A stretch of DNA of 64,000 nucleotides from Hyaloperonospora brassicae (Eukaryota > Oomycota > Peronosporomycetes > Peronosporales > Peronosporaceae): NCBI GenBank assembly GCA_947650285.1, contig CANTFL010000467.1:124001-188000 (forward strand), given 5' to 3'. Both the position numbers and the translations under genes were made by a program. How positions within the stretch are numbered: position 1 is the stretch's first letter; every line of letters begins with the position of its first letter. Below the pieces are notes generated by a model. It worked only from the letters and a program-made list of their open reading frames with translations. It did not search any database and was not told the origin of the DNA. Shown one piece after another: positions 1-10,900 of this stretch.

Positions 1-445
1 ACGAAAACCGTTAATTGTAAATCGGAACGTGGTGTCCGTTCGGCTGCCGTAAATCCGTCTGCCAGCTCCGGAAAGGTCCCGTACACCTCCAGTGTATACC
101 ATCTGCCAGCTGATGAAATTGGACTCGCCGTGTCGGATTGAGCCCAGATTCCAGTGTGCTGCCCTCGATTACTCCTGCGCCCAAGTTATTCCAGGTGAAT
201 GGCAATAGAACCGTTGGAGCGCAGGCGCAGGCGCAGTGGCGGGTGGGCGTCCAGACGTGAGCCGATCAGTATCGCTGGCGTGGACAGCGGAAGGGCTGTA
301 GCCCACCGCCGTAATTTTATTATCGAATGGTGGTGGGGTTGGTGTGGAGGTTTTGGTTGTAGGATGGCAAATTCTGCTGGTCCCGTACGTGAGATTCTCA
401 GTCGTGCCAGCGAAGAGTCTTCGATTCTGTCGTACGCCCGTCGAG

Positions 446-1256
446 TCATGATGCCGCCACGATAATCGCGGATCCAGGGGTTTGCTGTCCAGTTGAATGT
501 GGACCAGAAACGCTAAATCTCGTCAAGCATGTCACCCAACCCGAGCCGTCGCGTTGGAAAGGGGGAGGAGTAAGATAAGTCAAATTCATCTTCCTCTTAC
601 CAGCTAGTCGCTCTTTCCAGTAACGCAGCTGAGTGTGCGACAACCCAAGATGAGACTCGCGCAACTTGGTCCTGTGTTGGGGCGAGCACTTCTCCCAGCG
701 TCTGGTTTACCTCACGCCCTGGACTTCGGGACATATGAGGAGGTTGCCGACGGCCTAACTGCATTGGAGAAACCGGATGTTCTGCTGCGTGATCCAGTCC
801 ACGGTAAGCCCACTGACGCCACGCCGAAAAGTACCTGTCCGAGCGTTGAGTGAGCCAGAGAAGTGCGTGCTTCGTTCTTTGTGTGTTGACGGCTACGGAC
901 ACATCGGCCAGCCCGATGCCTCCCGCAAGTTTTGGTGTAAAGAGTAGACCCGGGTTGACTTTGTGCCGACTTATGTCCGTCGTAGTTGCATGAGCCCATA
1001 CGAATTGCTTATATAAATTGTTCACTTCGATCATCGCCCACGAAGGTATATCAAAGACGCTCGCCATAAAGAGCAACGACGGTAGTACAATGGAGTTTAA
1101 GATAAGAACCCGGTTCTCCACACTTGTAGTGACTTGTGTTGCCGTAAGGAGGCGACGCTCAATCTTCTGAATCCTCAGTGCCCAATTTTTCCTGAAAGCC
1201 CCCAGTTTCGATCTCAAAGCCCAGATATCGCGTTGTGCCGCCCGGCGGAATGACAT
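446..1256 (-). pseudogene. LINE copy A thumb and C-terminal region
   Basis: The open frame 1256-597 continues the RT thumb with R-L-L-T-A-T-Q-V-T-T-S-V-E-N-R-V-L-I-L, then S-V-F-D-I-P-S-W-A and N-P-G-L-L-F-T-P-K-L-A-G-G-I-G-L, a pattern shared with copy B (36915-37382: L-L-Q-T-P-V-Y-A-G-G-L-G-I) and common in LINE C-termini. A shift near 600-660 leads into a second frame (664-446) that carries on without a recognised domain. No RNase H or CCHC finger is visible before the window edge. Confidence 0.65.
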
Positions 1257-2193
1257 CGATTCCCTCGTAGCTCCTTAACTTTACTGACCGGATCAAAAAC
1301 AGGATTTTGCTTTTGTCCGGTTGGACATGCAAACCCGATAAAGCCCCAAAGACGTTGACAATTCGCACCGCATGCGGAAGCTGGTCAGCCTGCTCGAGAA
1401 AAAGTGTCGAATCGTCTATAAACGCTGAAAACAAATGCCTTTGCCCTTGTAGCCCCGGTGTGCGAAGCCATTTAAGTGCCGGGTTCTGTTTTTAGGCAAT
1501 ACCTAATATCTCCACAACGAGCAAAAAAAGCAGGGGCGCCAGCGGGCAACCCTGGAGAATACCGGAGCGCACCGGTAAAGCTGCGGACTCGCACCCGTTG
1601 ACGACAAAAGTCGCCGTCGTACCGTTGTGGATGCGTCTGATGAGATTCACAGATTGTTTGGCTAATCCAAAATGTTATAGAGTCTCGTACATGAACTCTC
1701 GGTCGACTTTATCGTAAGCCTTGCGAAAGTCCAGGAGTAAGATACATCTGCTCTGCCTAGCGGCCAGATCTTCGTGATCAGCTGCAGTCTGTAACTGAGC
1801 CATCATTATTATAACTGTGTTCATCATTCGACGCCCATGCACAAAAACCTGCTGTGAGTCGCTGATAGCTCTGGGTAGAGATTGCTGAAGTCGGGTAGCT
1901 AATACCTTCGCGAAGACTTTATAGCTCGTTTGCAGCAAAGAAATCGGACGAAAATTCATGGCGTCGTCAGAGTCTCCCTTTTTCCGCAAGGGAATTATGT
2001 GCGCCTCGAGAAACGACGGAGGCAAATCCGCCCCTGCCAGAATTAGATTCCCAATCGTGACCAACGCCGGTACCATGAGAGCCGCCAAATCCTTGTAGAA
2101 GTCGGTGTTGAGTCCGTCCGGTCCGGCGGATTTATGCCGCTTGAGGCAGGTGACAGCTAAAAGTACCTCAGCCTCTGTTATCGGCTGCAGCAT
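1159..2193 (-). pseudogene. LINE copy A reverse transcriptase domain, broken
   Basis: Reverse transcriptase fingers and palm. Motifs in order are K-S-A-G-P-D-G-L-N, A-H-I-I-P-L-R-K-K-G-D, N-F-R-P-I-S-L-L, Q-Q-V-F-V-H-G-R, and L-L-L-D-F-R-K-A-Y-D-K-V with the first catalytic Asp. After a gap at 1440-1675, which contains the basic G-I-L-Q-G-C-P-L-A-P-L-L-F piece, comes F-I-D-D-S-T-L-F, the catalytic Asp pair (F-I-D-D where F-A-D-D or Y-A-D-D is usual). The Asp triad is therefore still present. Loss of function comes from frame changes near 1434 and 1675 and from a stop between the G-I-L-Q-G-C-P motif and the Asp pair. Confidence 0.85.
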
Positions 2194-2213
2194 GCGCTCG
2201 TTGCCAAGAGCTG

Positions 2214-2800
2214 TTATGCGTTTCTCCGGCGGGATTGTCGCAAAATGACGTACCGCCTCAGGTTAAAGAGTATCAGATGTGACTCGGTGACTCGACTCAA
2301 CACATGAGCCCGTTTCGAGGCGAACTGATCCGCCATCGATATCCCAGGCGATAACTTCAATCCATACCGCGCTTGAAGGGCAGTCTGGCGCTGGTCAAGC
2401 TCCCAATTGGCGACCCGCTTGTAGGTCCTCCTAAGTCGTGCTATCGTCCGCGCCAATGACTCGCCAATATACACCATATGGGCCTCTCCCATCTCGTCCA
2501 TGTTGGCGGACACCCACTGTCGACGCATCAAAAACTGCTGCCGGTTCCGCTTCCGTGATCTTGCGAGAAAGCGTTTTCTGCGCTGCTTTTTTTTCGCACA
2601 ACCTTGATATAGTCGGTGCTACAGGTGACATGCGCATCCCACGAGTGGATGGTGGGAGCCTTGACCACCCCCGCTGTCATTAGGTCCCGGATTAAATCCG
2701 ATAGAACGCGATCGGGCTGGTTGGTCCGGACAGGATATGAAGCACGTAGTCGGCGAGTGTCTGTATGCTCGGACCGCCTTCTGCGTAGGTGTAGAACCAC
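2214..2800 (-). pseudogene. LINE copy A connector between endonuclease and RT
   Basis: Two overlapping frames (2800-2528 and 2531-2214) carry a basic, helical connector typical of the segment between the endonuclease and RT in LINE ORF2. Visible pieces include R-A-S-Y-P-V-R-T-N-Q-P-D-R-V-L-S-D-L and L-A-R-T-I-A-R-L-R-R. At least one frameshift near 2530 separates them, and the second frame ends just before the RT frame begins. Confidence 0.55.
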
Positions 2801-3545
2801 TTAATCATGGTCTATATACTGCGACGGAGGGGACGTGGAGACCCATAGGACCTCGGATGACCAGGCTTGAGGAACGTAGTATCTATCTATACGGCTCGCA
2901 GTCCCTTCCGTCCAGTATGTGTAGTGATTATTTGTATCGAACTCGTCATAATCTGCATGATCCCGGAGGTGACGAGCATCACTGAGACATGTCGCCGCCA
3001 ACAGAACCCGTAGTGCGGGACTTTCGGGACGACTGGCTCCCCTGGGACCTAACCGATCTACCTGCGGGCTCTGCACGCTATTAAAAAATCCCACAAGCAC
3101 AGTGAATTCTGGTGGCATGTTCCAGTCATGAAGACCAATGAAACACTCATCTCGCTCAGCGCGAATCGTGAGTGCATAGACGTTAAGAAGAAAGAGATCT
3201 TCAATCTTTACTCCGATCGCTCTTGATGTCCACCTCTCTTCATTCCATGCGCTTGCTAGCGACCCCGCCGCGGGAGTGAGTAATATACCCACCCCACGCG
3301 CCTTAGATGAACCGAGACTCCAGTAGGACATTATAGGGTGTTGTGGGTCGTGGGGTTTGCCCTACATCTTTTCCACTCATGTTGAAGAGTGCTAACTTCT
3401 TACACATTCGACACATGTGTTTCTTGAATACACTAGGCTATCGGCCTGCTGTTTGTAGGCTTTTGCCTCCAGGCCCGCATCCAAAGGAGGCGTTTATTCT
3501 TCGTAAACCCGAGAACATTTTGAGTTAGGAGACGTCTGTCGGCCC
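2801..3545 (-). pseudogene. LINE copy A AP-like endonuclease domain, broken
   Basis: An exonuclease-endonuclease-phosphatase fold domain that nicks target DNA to start reverse transcription. Its start is visible at about 3400-3545 (L-L-T-Q-N-V-x-G, then Q-E-T-H-V, the catalytic Asn and Glu motifs) with stops in between. The rest lies in the open frame 3331-2801: R-G-V-G-I-L-L-T, then V-G-F-F-N-S-V-Q where the family has G-D-F-N, then S-R-I-D-R-Y-Y-V, and finally I-D-H-D in place of the usual S-D-H. The Asp-to-Phe change in the GDFN motif should abolish activity. Together with the stops this makes the domain a pseudogene. Order relative to OTU and RT matches copy B. Confidence 0.8.
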
Positions 3546-3945
3546 CCCGCCGCGTTTCCAAGCTCTGATCACCGATAAAAAAATTGTTTAGCAGAAAGTT
3601 GCGCCCGTAGACGTCAGCACTTTATAAATCAGCTCTGTCGTAGCGGGCTGGGGGTAACTCTCGTGAAGTGCCCTTAGTACTGGTGGAGAGTATTTTCCTC
3701 CAGACGCGCCAGGCCCGCATTGAAAAAGCCCTCGATAGCCGCCCAATCGGCCAAATTTGTGGAGGAATAGTAAGCCTATTTGTATTTGGCGTCGGTGTCA
3801 ATCAGCTTGAAGTGTTATCGGATTTTACCTGCCACCCGAGTCACCTAGAAGAAGCCCTCTACCAGAGCGGCAATCTCTTTATCGTAAAGCAGTGCACACA
3901 GCAAATGGTGTCTAAGCCGGGAAAGCCGTCTTAGGTCACAGTGTT

Positions 3946-4407
3946 TCAGCAGGTCATCACCAGCGTAGAATCGACCCTCCAGTTTTGTCCAGTCATCCAT
4001 GTTGTCAAAAATGGGCGCCAGCATCTTTTATCCGGTCGGCGCCTCGCATTGTCGAGCCACCGCAGCACCCATGACTTTGATTGCTTATCCATCGGTGTTT
4101 CGCTGTATCGTTGTAACGCATCCACCACGCAGTCGCGCCTGCGCTCCGTCATCCATTGAACGAAGGCCGAGGTGTCAAGAATTTGTAAGATCTCCCCAGT
4201 AAATACAAACCGCTTGAACAGCCAGAGCAGATGATCTGGAGCGAGTCGAGCGACTCGCTCCCACTCCAATGTAGAGCTGTTGGCGTTTGGAAAAGGTAAC
4301 GTCTGGGGGTTGGGCCACGACGGCTCCATCAGATCCCACGCAGCGGCCCAGTCATCGCGATCAATGCGATCGTAGTCTTCGCCTTGCGTAAGCATTAGCG
4401 GAGGCAT
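3946..4407 (-). pseudogene. LINE copy A ORF2 linker between OTU and endonuclease, unassigned
   Basis: A 153-codon open frame rich in Trp, Arg and Asp, with no motif I recognise. It lies directly after the OTU frame and before the endonuclease in the same orientation, so it is most likely an internal region of the same ORF2, separated from the OTU frame by a short break at 4408-4446. I could not align the matching interval of copy B (39.5-40.9 kb) by eye. Bases 3546-3945 hold no further domain I can name. Confidence 0.45.
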
Positions 4408-4446
4408 TTGTTCTCCGCGTCCCCGCTAAAGCAGAGTTGTGTTGGA

Positions 4447-5445
4447 CTAGTCCGCCTCTTTAGACGTCTGAGGCTCCGTTTGTTCGGGGGAGGCCGTGTG
4501 AGCTTGTTTCCGGTTATGAATTGGGGCTCTCCGAAGACGACTCGGAGGTGTTGATGGTTGCACTACCGGAACCAATTGACGCTCCACTGTAACTAGCGCG
4601 CCGCTCTGTTCCGACCGCGATGGTTCCGCTACAATTGGCGTTATAGTGCTTATACCGTGTAGAGGGGATGCTGCAAATGAAGTCGGCTCTGGTGTCGGCA
4701 AGTCCGCGTCGCCGCTTATTGCAAGATCCGCGATATGAATGCTTTTGTTGCCAAGGCGCTTTGACGTGCGAGACGACTGCAGAATAACTTCCATTTTGAA
4801 ATCAGGAAGCCGACTTGTGTACCCAGAGTGCAGAAAAGCTGATAAATGGCGCGGTTGATACTGCAGGACAAGCGGTGGACTCGGTGGTGAGTCTTTCTTT
4901 CCGGCGACCACTTCATCCATGAAGGCATCCACCGACAGCGAATATTCCGCCCACGTCTCGACCACGCTGTGGTGACGTGAGACTGTAGTCGGAACGTACT
5001 TGACACACCGCCACTCCTGGGACTCGCCATCGGTACGCTGAACCACATAAATGGTCCGTTTCAAAAAATTGGATGCCATGCCTACAAAATCGCTGCCGCC
5101 CCATGCGTCTTCGGGTACGATTTCCGTTCTAATGGACGTACTCATAGCATAATCGTCCCGGTACCACCGAATTTGCGAAGCCGACTCAGCTCGTGTCATT
5201 CCCAACCACCCCCGGCAGACATTGGTTAAAAGATTAACTCGGTGGTCGTGGGCTAGCTGACCCTCCATATGTATGAGAACCGAATACTTGATCCCGCGTT
5301 TTAGACAGGCCGTGAGGCATTCGAGCGTCCTGCCCGGGTCATCTAGATTGGCGTCCACTGCCGCCTGATAAATTTCCATGGCCAGGCAGTTCCCGGTTGC
5401 GGGGGTAACCGCTGATCTGAGCCCGAGTTGTTGTTCCAGCTCCAT
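4447..5445 (-). CDS. OTU-family cysteine protease domain of LINE copy A
   Basis: A 332-codon open frame with the hallmarks of an OTU (ovarian tumour) cysteine protease. The nucleophile motif is T-P-A-T-G-N-C (Cys20), matching the family pattern G-N-C followed by a helix. W-G-G at 115-117 precedes the segment D-F-V-G-M-A-S-N-F-L and a beta-rich stretch, as usual in the fold. The candidate catalytic His is in Q-P-R-H-L-S-A-F (His200). After about residue 210 the sequence becomes low-complexity and Pro/Thr-rich. OTU enzymes cleave ubiquitin linkages; inside a retrotransposon the domain might process the polyprotein or remove host ubiquitin, but neither role is shown. The domain belongs to the surrounding LINE ORF2, not to a separate host gene: copy B carries the same domain in the same order. 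The reading frame is intact although flanking parts are broken. The Met at 5445 may not be a genuine start. Confidence 0.7.
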   Translation of the reverse strand: MELEQQLGLRSAVTPATGNCLAMEIYQAAVDANLDDPGRTLECLTACLKRGIKYSVLIHMEGQLAHDHRVNLLTNVCRGWLGMTRAESASQIRWYRDDYAMSTSIRTEIVPEDAWGGSDFVGMASNFLKRTIYVVQRTDGESQEWRCVKYVPTTVSRHHSVVETWAEYSLSVDAFMDEVVAGKKDSPPSPPLVLQYQPRHLSAFLHSGYTSRLPDFKMEVILQSSRTSKRLGNKSIHIADLAISGDADLPTPEPTSFAASPLHGISTITPIVAEPSRSEQSGALVTVERQLVPVVQPSTPPSRLRRAPIHNRKQAHTASPEQTEPQTSKEAD

Positions 5446-5837
5446 CAGTAAAGCCGGGGCGTTGACCGACCGGCGCCTATAGGTAGAGCCTCCGTTCGAT
5501 GCTTGGTCAGACTCTGGACCAGCCGACTGAAAGAATTCCGCTCGGTACGCTGGTGAGTCAGTAGGACCGGTATTGGTGAAGCCGGATCGGGTCCCCGCTC
5601 CCGGCCGGCTTTTTTCCGGTGGGACCGGTCTGAGGTGGTCGGGACGCGGGGGGGATACCGTCCGCGACGGAGCCTGCTCGTGGATCTCGGCGGTGACTCT
5701 GATGACGACAGAGGGACTGTACTCGTATCTTTAAGCTTGTTGGCCGTGGCCCTGGCAGTGTGCTGCGTTTCTTCGACATTGTTTTGTGCACGATCTTCCC
5801 GGTCTGTAGGTCTGGAATCAAACACACGAGGAGTCAA
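5445..5837 (-). pseudogene. LINE copy A ORF2 N-terminal low-complexity segment
   Basis: This 130-codon frame is rich in Ser, Thr, Pro and Arg and has no recognisable domain. It lies between the end of ORF1 and the OTU domain and ends at the exact point where the OTU frame begins, in a different phase. The simplest reading is that it is the disordered N-terminus of ORF2, separated from the protease by a frameshift at about 5445-5460. It could instead be an inter-ORF spacer that happens to be open. Confidence 0.4.
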
Positions 5838-5872
5838 TTTTTTGCGCGTCCCTTCTTGGATAGGCTGGTAAT

Positions 5873-7894
5873 CTATGGGTGTTGCTTCAACGGTTTAGGT
5901 TGTGGCTTCACATGCTCGAATTTTGCTCCTTGCTCAACGTGCGGTGCGCTGCTGACGGTGCTGGCGGCGGGAGGTGGGACTGGCACTGTCACTGTCACTG
6001 GAGACGCGCCTGCCCACCTCGGACATGGAGGCGTGACAGCTGCTTGAGCGGCCTTTTGTGCCGCCTCCTGTAGAGTCAATCGTGGCGCCGCCATAGCACG
6101 GACTTCGTCTACACTGGAGAACGGTTTAGCTAGGTCCTCTAGCTCCCGCACGTCCGCTCCTGCACGAATAATCCTCCAGGACCTTGTAATAAGGCATCGG
6201 TGAAGCCACACCGGGCGATCGTATGCCCCAAATTTCCACATTGTTGACATTGCAGCCGATGCCCTACGTTTAGGTGCTTGACAATGATAGTTGTGCCAAA
6301 CCATAGGAGTCGCACTATCAAATCGAGAAAAGTAGGGCAACCGGCCAGTTTAAATTTCACTCTCCAGATTGTGGACATCCGGGAGTCCGGCGTATGTGTA
6401 TCCAGGTCTTCTATCTCAAACTCGGTTGTTATGTTAGCCTTGAAATATGCCGCGATCCTGCCCACGTCGCTAAAGCGGGTTAGGTTATGGAGATGCACGG
6501 TATATTCCACTCGCCTGCTTTGTTGTTTGCCATTCAACCCTTGCTGCCGTCGCCAGATCGAACCGTGTTCCGGTCGGTGGGCATTGTGAAGTCGGTAAAC
6601 AACTCTACGGAACGGCACCCGTACATCCTTGTGGCGTTCAGCCGTCGTTCGTGTAAAAAAATACAAGTGTATGGTGTTGGTCACGTGATCATACCCCATC
6701 GTCTTGGTCTGGCTTAGCATTAGATGAAGGTCCTGAAGATTTATCCTCGCAAGCTCCGCGCTTTCGAGAATCGCCTCCGTAATGGCCTTCGTCGTCCGCC
6801 TACTTAGTGAGACAACGCGAGCTCTATCCAGCTGGAAAGTCATATTTTCCTCGACTTGTGCTTGAATAGTGCTGTATAAGCTTAGCCTTTCCTCACTCTT
6901 AAGAACTTGCTGGATAAAATCAGGCATGCGCCGGTATGCCACGGTACCTTCGACGAGCCCCGTAATTATTGCCCATTCGTCATCCGTTCCTGCTCTGACT
7001 TGATGCTGCCTTGCACGAGCCGTTGGTGCTGCACAAAGTAATTTGAGACGTGTACTGGTATCCCGCGGGAAAGCAGAGGGGTCGAACATAAAGCCATCGT
7101 AACGTGGAGATGGGTTGAAGACTTGCGGATGGTCGTTGCGTGGAGCAGGCGCCCCCTTACTAACCACCTGAGCCCATTTATTTTATAACCGCTGCTTGAG
7201 CCGACTTGTGTTGGCTTGCAAGGCGCCTTATTATTTCTTTGAAAGCCCAGTTGGTATTGAACCATTTATGCGCTATCGCAGTCGCCAGTTTCTGCCAGTC
7301 AGAAAATGTTCCTTTACTCCGGACGAAGACTTGTTCAAAGATCCCAAGTAATTATGCAGCCTCCGCTGCGTGAATAGCCGAAAAAAGCTTCCTTGCTGCC
7401 GGCAAAGCCTCCATTTGAACCGGCAATGTCTTATAAGCCTCGGCGAATAAATGTCTGATCGTGGTGCGCCAAGCTTCCACTTGTCCCACGTTTGGAGACT
7501 CGTCCATGGCCTCCACCAGGGCCGCAAACATCTCGGCCGAAGTTACAGTCTTTTGGCTTGGCTGTTGCTCAAGTCTGGTCGGAAGGGAATCTGATGTCCT
7601 ACGTGTCTCTCCGCCGGGTGTGACCCCTTCCGCCCCGTCAGTCCCGAATGGGCCTGTCGCCGTCGCTTCGACGCGACCCTCAGGGTCCGTGTAGTCTGTC
7701 TTATTTGGCCCTGGATGGTTAATACTCCCTGAACTCGCCGTGGATCGCCGCTGGCTTGCAGGTTGGTCCACCGGATCCGGTTCCATGCTTCCGCCTTCTA
7801 CCCTCGAGTCCGTCCCAGAAGATGCCGCTACGCGTGGCGGTATCGCCTCTGTTTCCTGTCCTCCCTCGGGGGGGGGCAGGAGGGGGGGCGACAT
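5873..7894 (-). pseudogene. LINE copy A ORF1 (gag-like RNA-binding protein), broken
   Basis: The likely start is the Met at 7894 (M-S-P-P-L-L-P-P-P), giving a Pro/Ser/Thr/Gly-rich N-terminus of about 110 residues. A helical region follows, then an in-frame stop at 7352 after which the same frame continues (L-L-G-I-F-E-Q-V-F), then a frameshift near 7172 into the long open frame 7167-6139. That frame ends in a CCHC zinc knuckle (CQQCGNLGHTIARC, C-x2-C-x4-H-x4-C), the usual nucleic-acid binding module of LINE ORF1 and Gag proteins. Another frame change near 6165 leads into an Ala/Pro-rich tail (L-E-D-L-A-K-P-F ...) ending about 5873. In a live element the protein would coat element RNA. Copy B has recognisable matches to both the helical part and the tail, which supports all these frames as one original gene. 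Confidence 0.75.
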
Positions 7895-7960
7895 CGCGCT
7901 CTCGTCCAACCTTAAGGTCACCAAACTTGTCCTGTTTATTCTCCGCCTTAACATGGTGGT

Positions 7961-10900
7961 CTCTGCTCTGCAGATTGGGGAGTGTATCTATCTCGAAGAT
8001 GTATAAATGGTCTAATCGTAAGGTCATGAGCAGGATTTTATTTCCGTGGAAGAACCTATTCACCATAGCCGGATTATATCATTACGTACCAGTCTGAACC
8101 TCTAGTCAATATAGCTCTCGATGCGTGACGGCAGACATACCATATAATGCATAGAGTTTTACATAAAATGGCACTGTTTAACTGTGACTATTTGAATCCC
8201 GCCCGTTAATTATTTGTTTATTGCTATTTCAAAATCAAATATCTATTTGGAAGATTTAATGTGTTTCTGCAGTTTCTTGTATGCATATACTTGCTGAAAT
8301 GTATTACTGGTCTTTCAAACTCTCGGCGCGTTACACGCTTTTACTGGTAACCGTTCGCCAATCCGACAAATAACGGGTTAAACATCGCCAGATTAATGTG
8401 ACCTGCTCTCAAAAAAGGATGTATAGTCTTGCAAATCTTTTTTACACTACAATGGGTTCAATACCCAATTTGCTAATGCGTACTTTGAAAATGATTATTA
8501 TAAAATTACGTTCGTAAAATACTTTTTTATTATTGACTCCATACTTTAATCACTGTTTTAGTACGCTTCGCTTCGCATTTATTTATTACTTCATTGCATC
8601 ATGGCATATAAATATATCCAGCGCATGCATTTGTGTATGCATTTAAGTATCGACAATAGCAAACGTACATATCGAAAAAGAAGCTTGGCAATACGGAAAC
8701 AGATGTTGTATTTTGGTCCCTGTTTCAAAAAAGTCGAATTAGTACAATAACGATTATTTAGCAGCGCATATCGAAGTTTATCACTTAAAAGCTATTTTAT
8801 GATTTGTTGGTTGCCCGATGGTATGCAGGCAGGAAATTTACGAATAATTTTACAAACGTACCACAACTAATGTACCATAAAACGCAGATCGACACATTGT
8901 TGATTATGAAGGTCTTAAATTGACATTAAACAACGTAAGCTTAGCGCGTGGAAATACTGTACGTATCTATATTGCATGTATTCTTAGTTTTTTACATCTA
9001 TTTGGACGCATTTTATCTCGCAAAATCCATTGTCGCCATCTTGGATGATCATACTTTTTAAGTTGGTTATTCACGTTATATATACAGCAAAGCCTCAGCG
9101 TCTCGATAAATATGAAATGAATGCTAGATAAATTTTGACTTTACACGTGAAACCTCGCAAATATAATTATTAATATGACGTCTTGGTCGCCTATCAGCGA
9201 TTAAGAACCTATATGATTAAAGTTTATCAAATAACGTTTAACCTGCCACCCATATCTGGTAACCTCATAATTGATGAGTTTTTAAATTTTTATCTTACCA
9301 ATAATACTTTTGTTGAACTTATTATAGCCATTTATTTATTGTATAATAAACATATTGATCAAGACAAATAATAAAGATACATTAATGAGTAATCAGGAAA
9401 GTACAAGTAGAAATTAACAATCCCACGAACGTGGATGGAAAAGTATTAGAAAACATAAATTATGGCCCATTTGAAGTATAACATCACTACGACAAGCACA
9501 AACTGGTTTAGTGAGGTTTATTGACAGAGAAGGTTTAGGGTATATTCGGTTACGCGTGCGACCGATAATATCCGGTGTTGTTAGCCACTCTCCGACAATG
9601 TGAAATTGTACAGGCGCTGCTCGGTTGTTGATTTACGTATCTGCCGGTCCCGGTACCAGTGCCTGTCGATTCGGCCACCAAGGTCGGTATACAAACTGGT
9701 TTGGAGCCGTTCTGATTATCTTGACATAGTTGAATTTAGAGGCGAGAAATTATTCTGTGCTGTTTTCATGCGAAATGATAAAAATTCGCTTAAAACATGG
9801 ATGCAATGTTGCAGTTAATTAAAATCTCCTATGTAAAGACTGATCTCGCCTTAGGCACCTATTTATAACCTTTTCAAAGCAACAATGATGAATTTTATCA
9901 ATTGGATACCTCAATTTTTGTTGCCAAGATATACTAGAACCGCGCTTAAATTGATAGCTTATATTACCTAAGTCTGGCCTTAAGATAGAACGGTTGGACT
10001 GGCAAAAGATCTAATTAACACATACAGGATCATAACGTATGTGGTGAAAATGGTTTGCATATACGATTGGCATTGACGTCGGTTAAGACACAGAAAAGTC
10101 TTTATGAATGACAGCATGTTACGTACCATAATTTTCACGCTGTATTTATAGATAACCAAGCTGCAGATTATTTGCTTAAAAAAGGCGATATTTAGTAACG
10201 ATTTTATCGTGCTATTATGTTACCTAGTGAGTCATATTACTTACACATAACATTAACATGCTCAAATTGTATATAACCAGCAATCATGATAGTTCAAGAC
10301 AAAAATTCAACAAATGTCAAGCATTCTTGAGTGGCTGGCCAACTAAATTGTTGTGTTGGCCTCAGCTGCGAAATAATAACTTATAATAATGCCTTATGTT
10401 TTCGTATCATAATAGAAGAGTCATAGTATGGCTCCAATTGGATAAGAGAAATATCATCTCTACCATTTGTTATAATCACATAATCTAATCGCATTACTTG
10501 ACGGATAAGAACTACGCATCACATTACGTAATTGTTTTATGATCGTACAATATTTGCTCGGCGATTATATGAGAACATCAATATCAGAACATATTCAAGG
10601 ACGTTTTCAAGAATATTGAGGGAAAACATATCGCATATGCTTTTACCTCCTGATCTGCAGACTTTTCCGTGTATAGCCTGACAAGGACGAGTTTGGCGGT
10701 GATCTACCGTCAAGCTAATGCCAAATCGATATAACTATTTATACCACGCAGAAGCTGCACACCTTTTCTTGCATATTATAGAGAACATCGGAAATATGTG
10801 CAAGATGCCGATTTCCATGCATTACACATTTCATCTTTACGGTAATTGGTTGATTTACATTTTAGCTTTCAAACCGGGATGATTTTTACGCGACTGTCTG

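Larger units (their letters stand above)
1..7960 (-). mobile_element. Non-LTR retrotransposon (LINE) copy A with OTU protease, cut by left window edge
   Basis: A long minus-strand element reads from about 7.9 kb down to the window start. In element order it has a Pro-rich ORF1 N-terminus, a CCHC zinc knuckle, a low-complexity ORF2 N-terminus, an OTU-type cysteine protease, an unassigned linker domain, an AP-like endonuclease, a reverse transcriptase and a long C-terminal region. Several frameshifts and stops interrupt both ORFs, so the copy is probably dead, but long stretches stay open and it is much younger than copy B (36.6-43.3 kb). The RT wording (A-G-P-D-G-L-N, N-F-R-P-I-S-L) resembles L1/Tx1-like elements; the exact clade is not established here. 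No poly(A) tail or target-site duplication was found. Bases 1-450 read as the C-terminal tail or 3' UTR and hold no recognisable domain. Confidence 0.85.
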
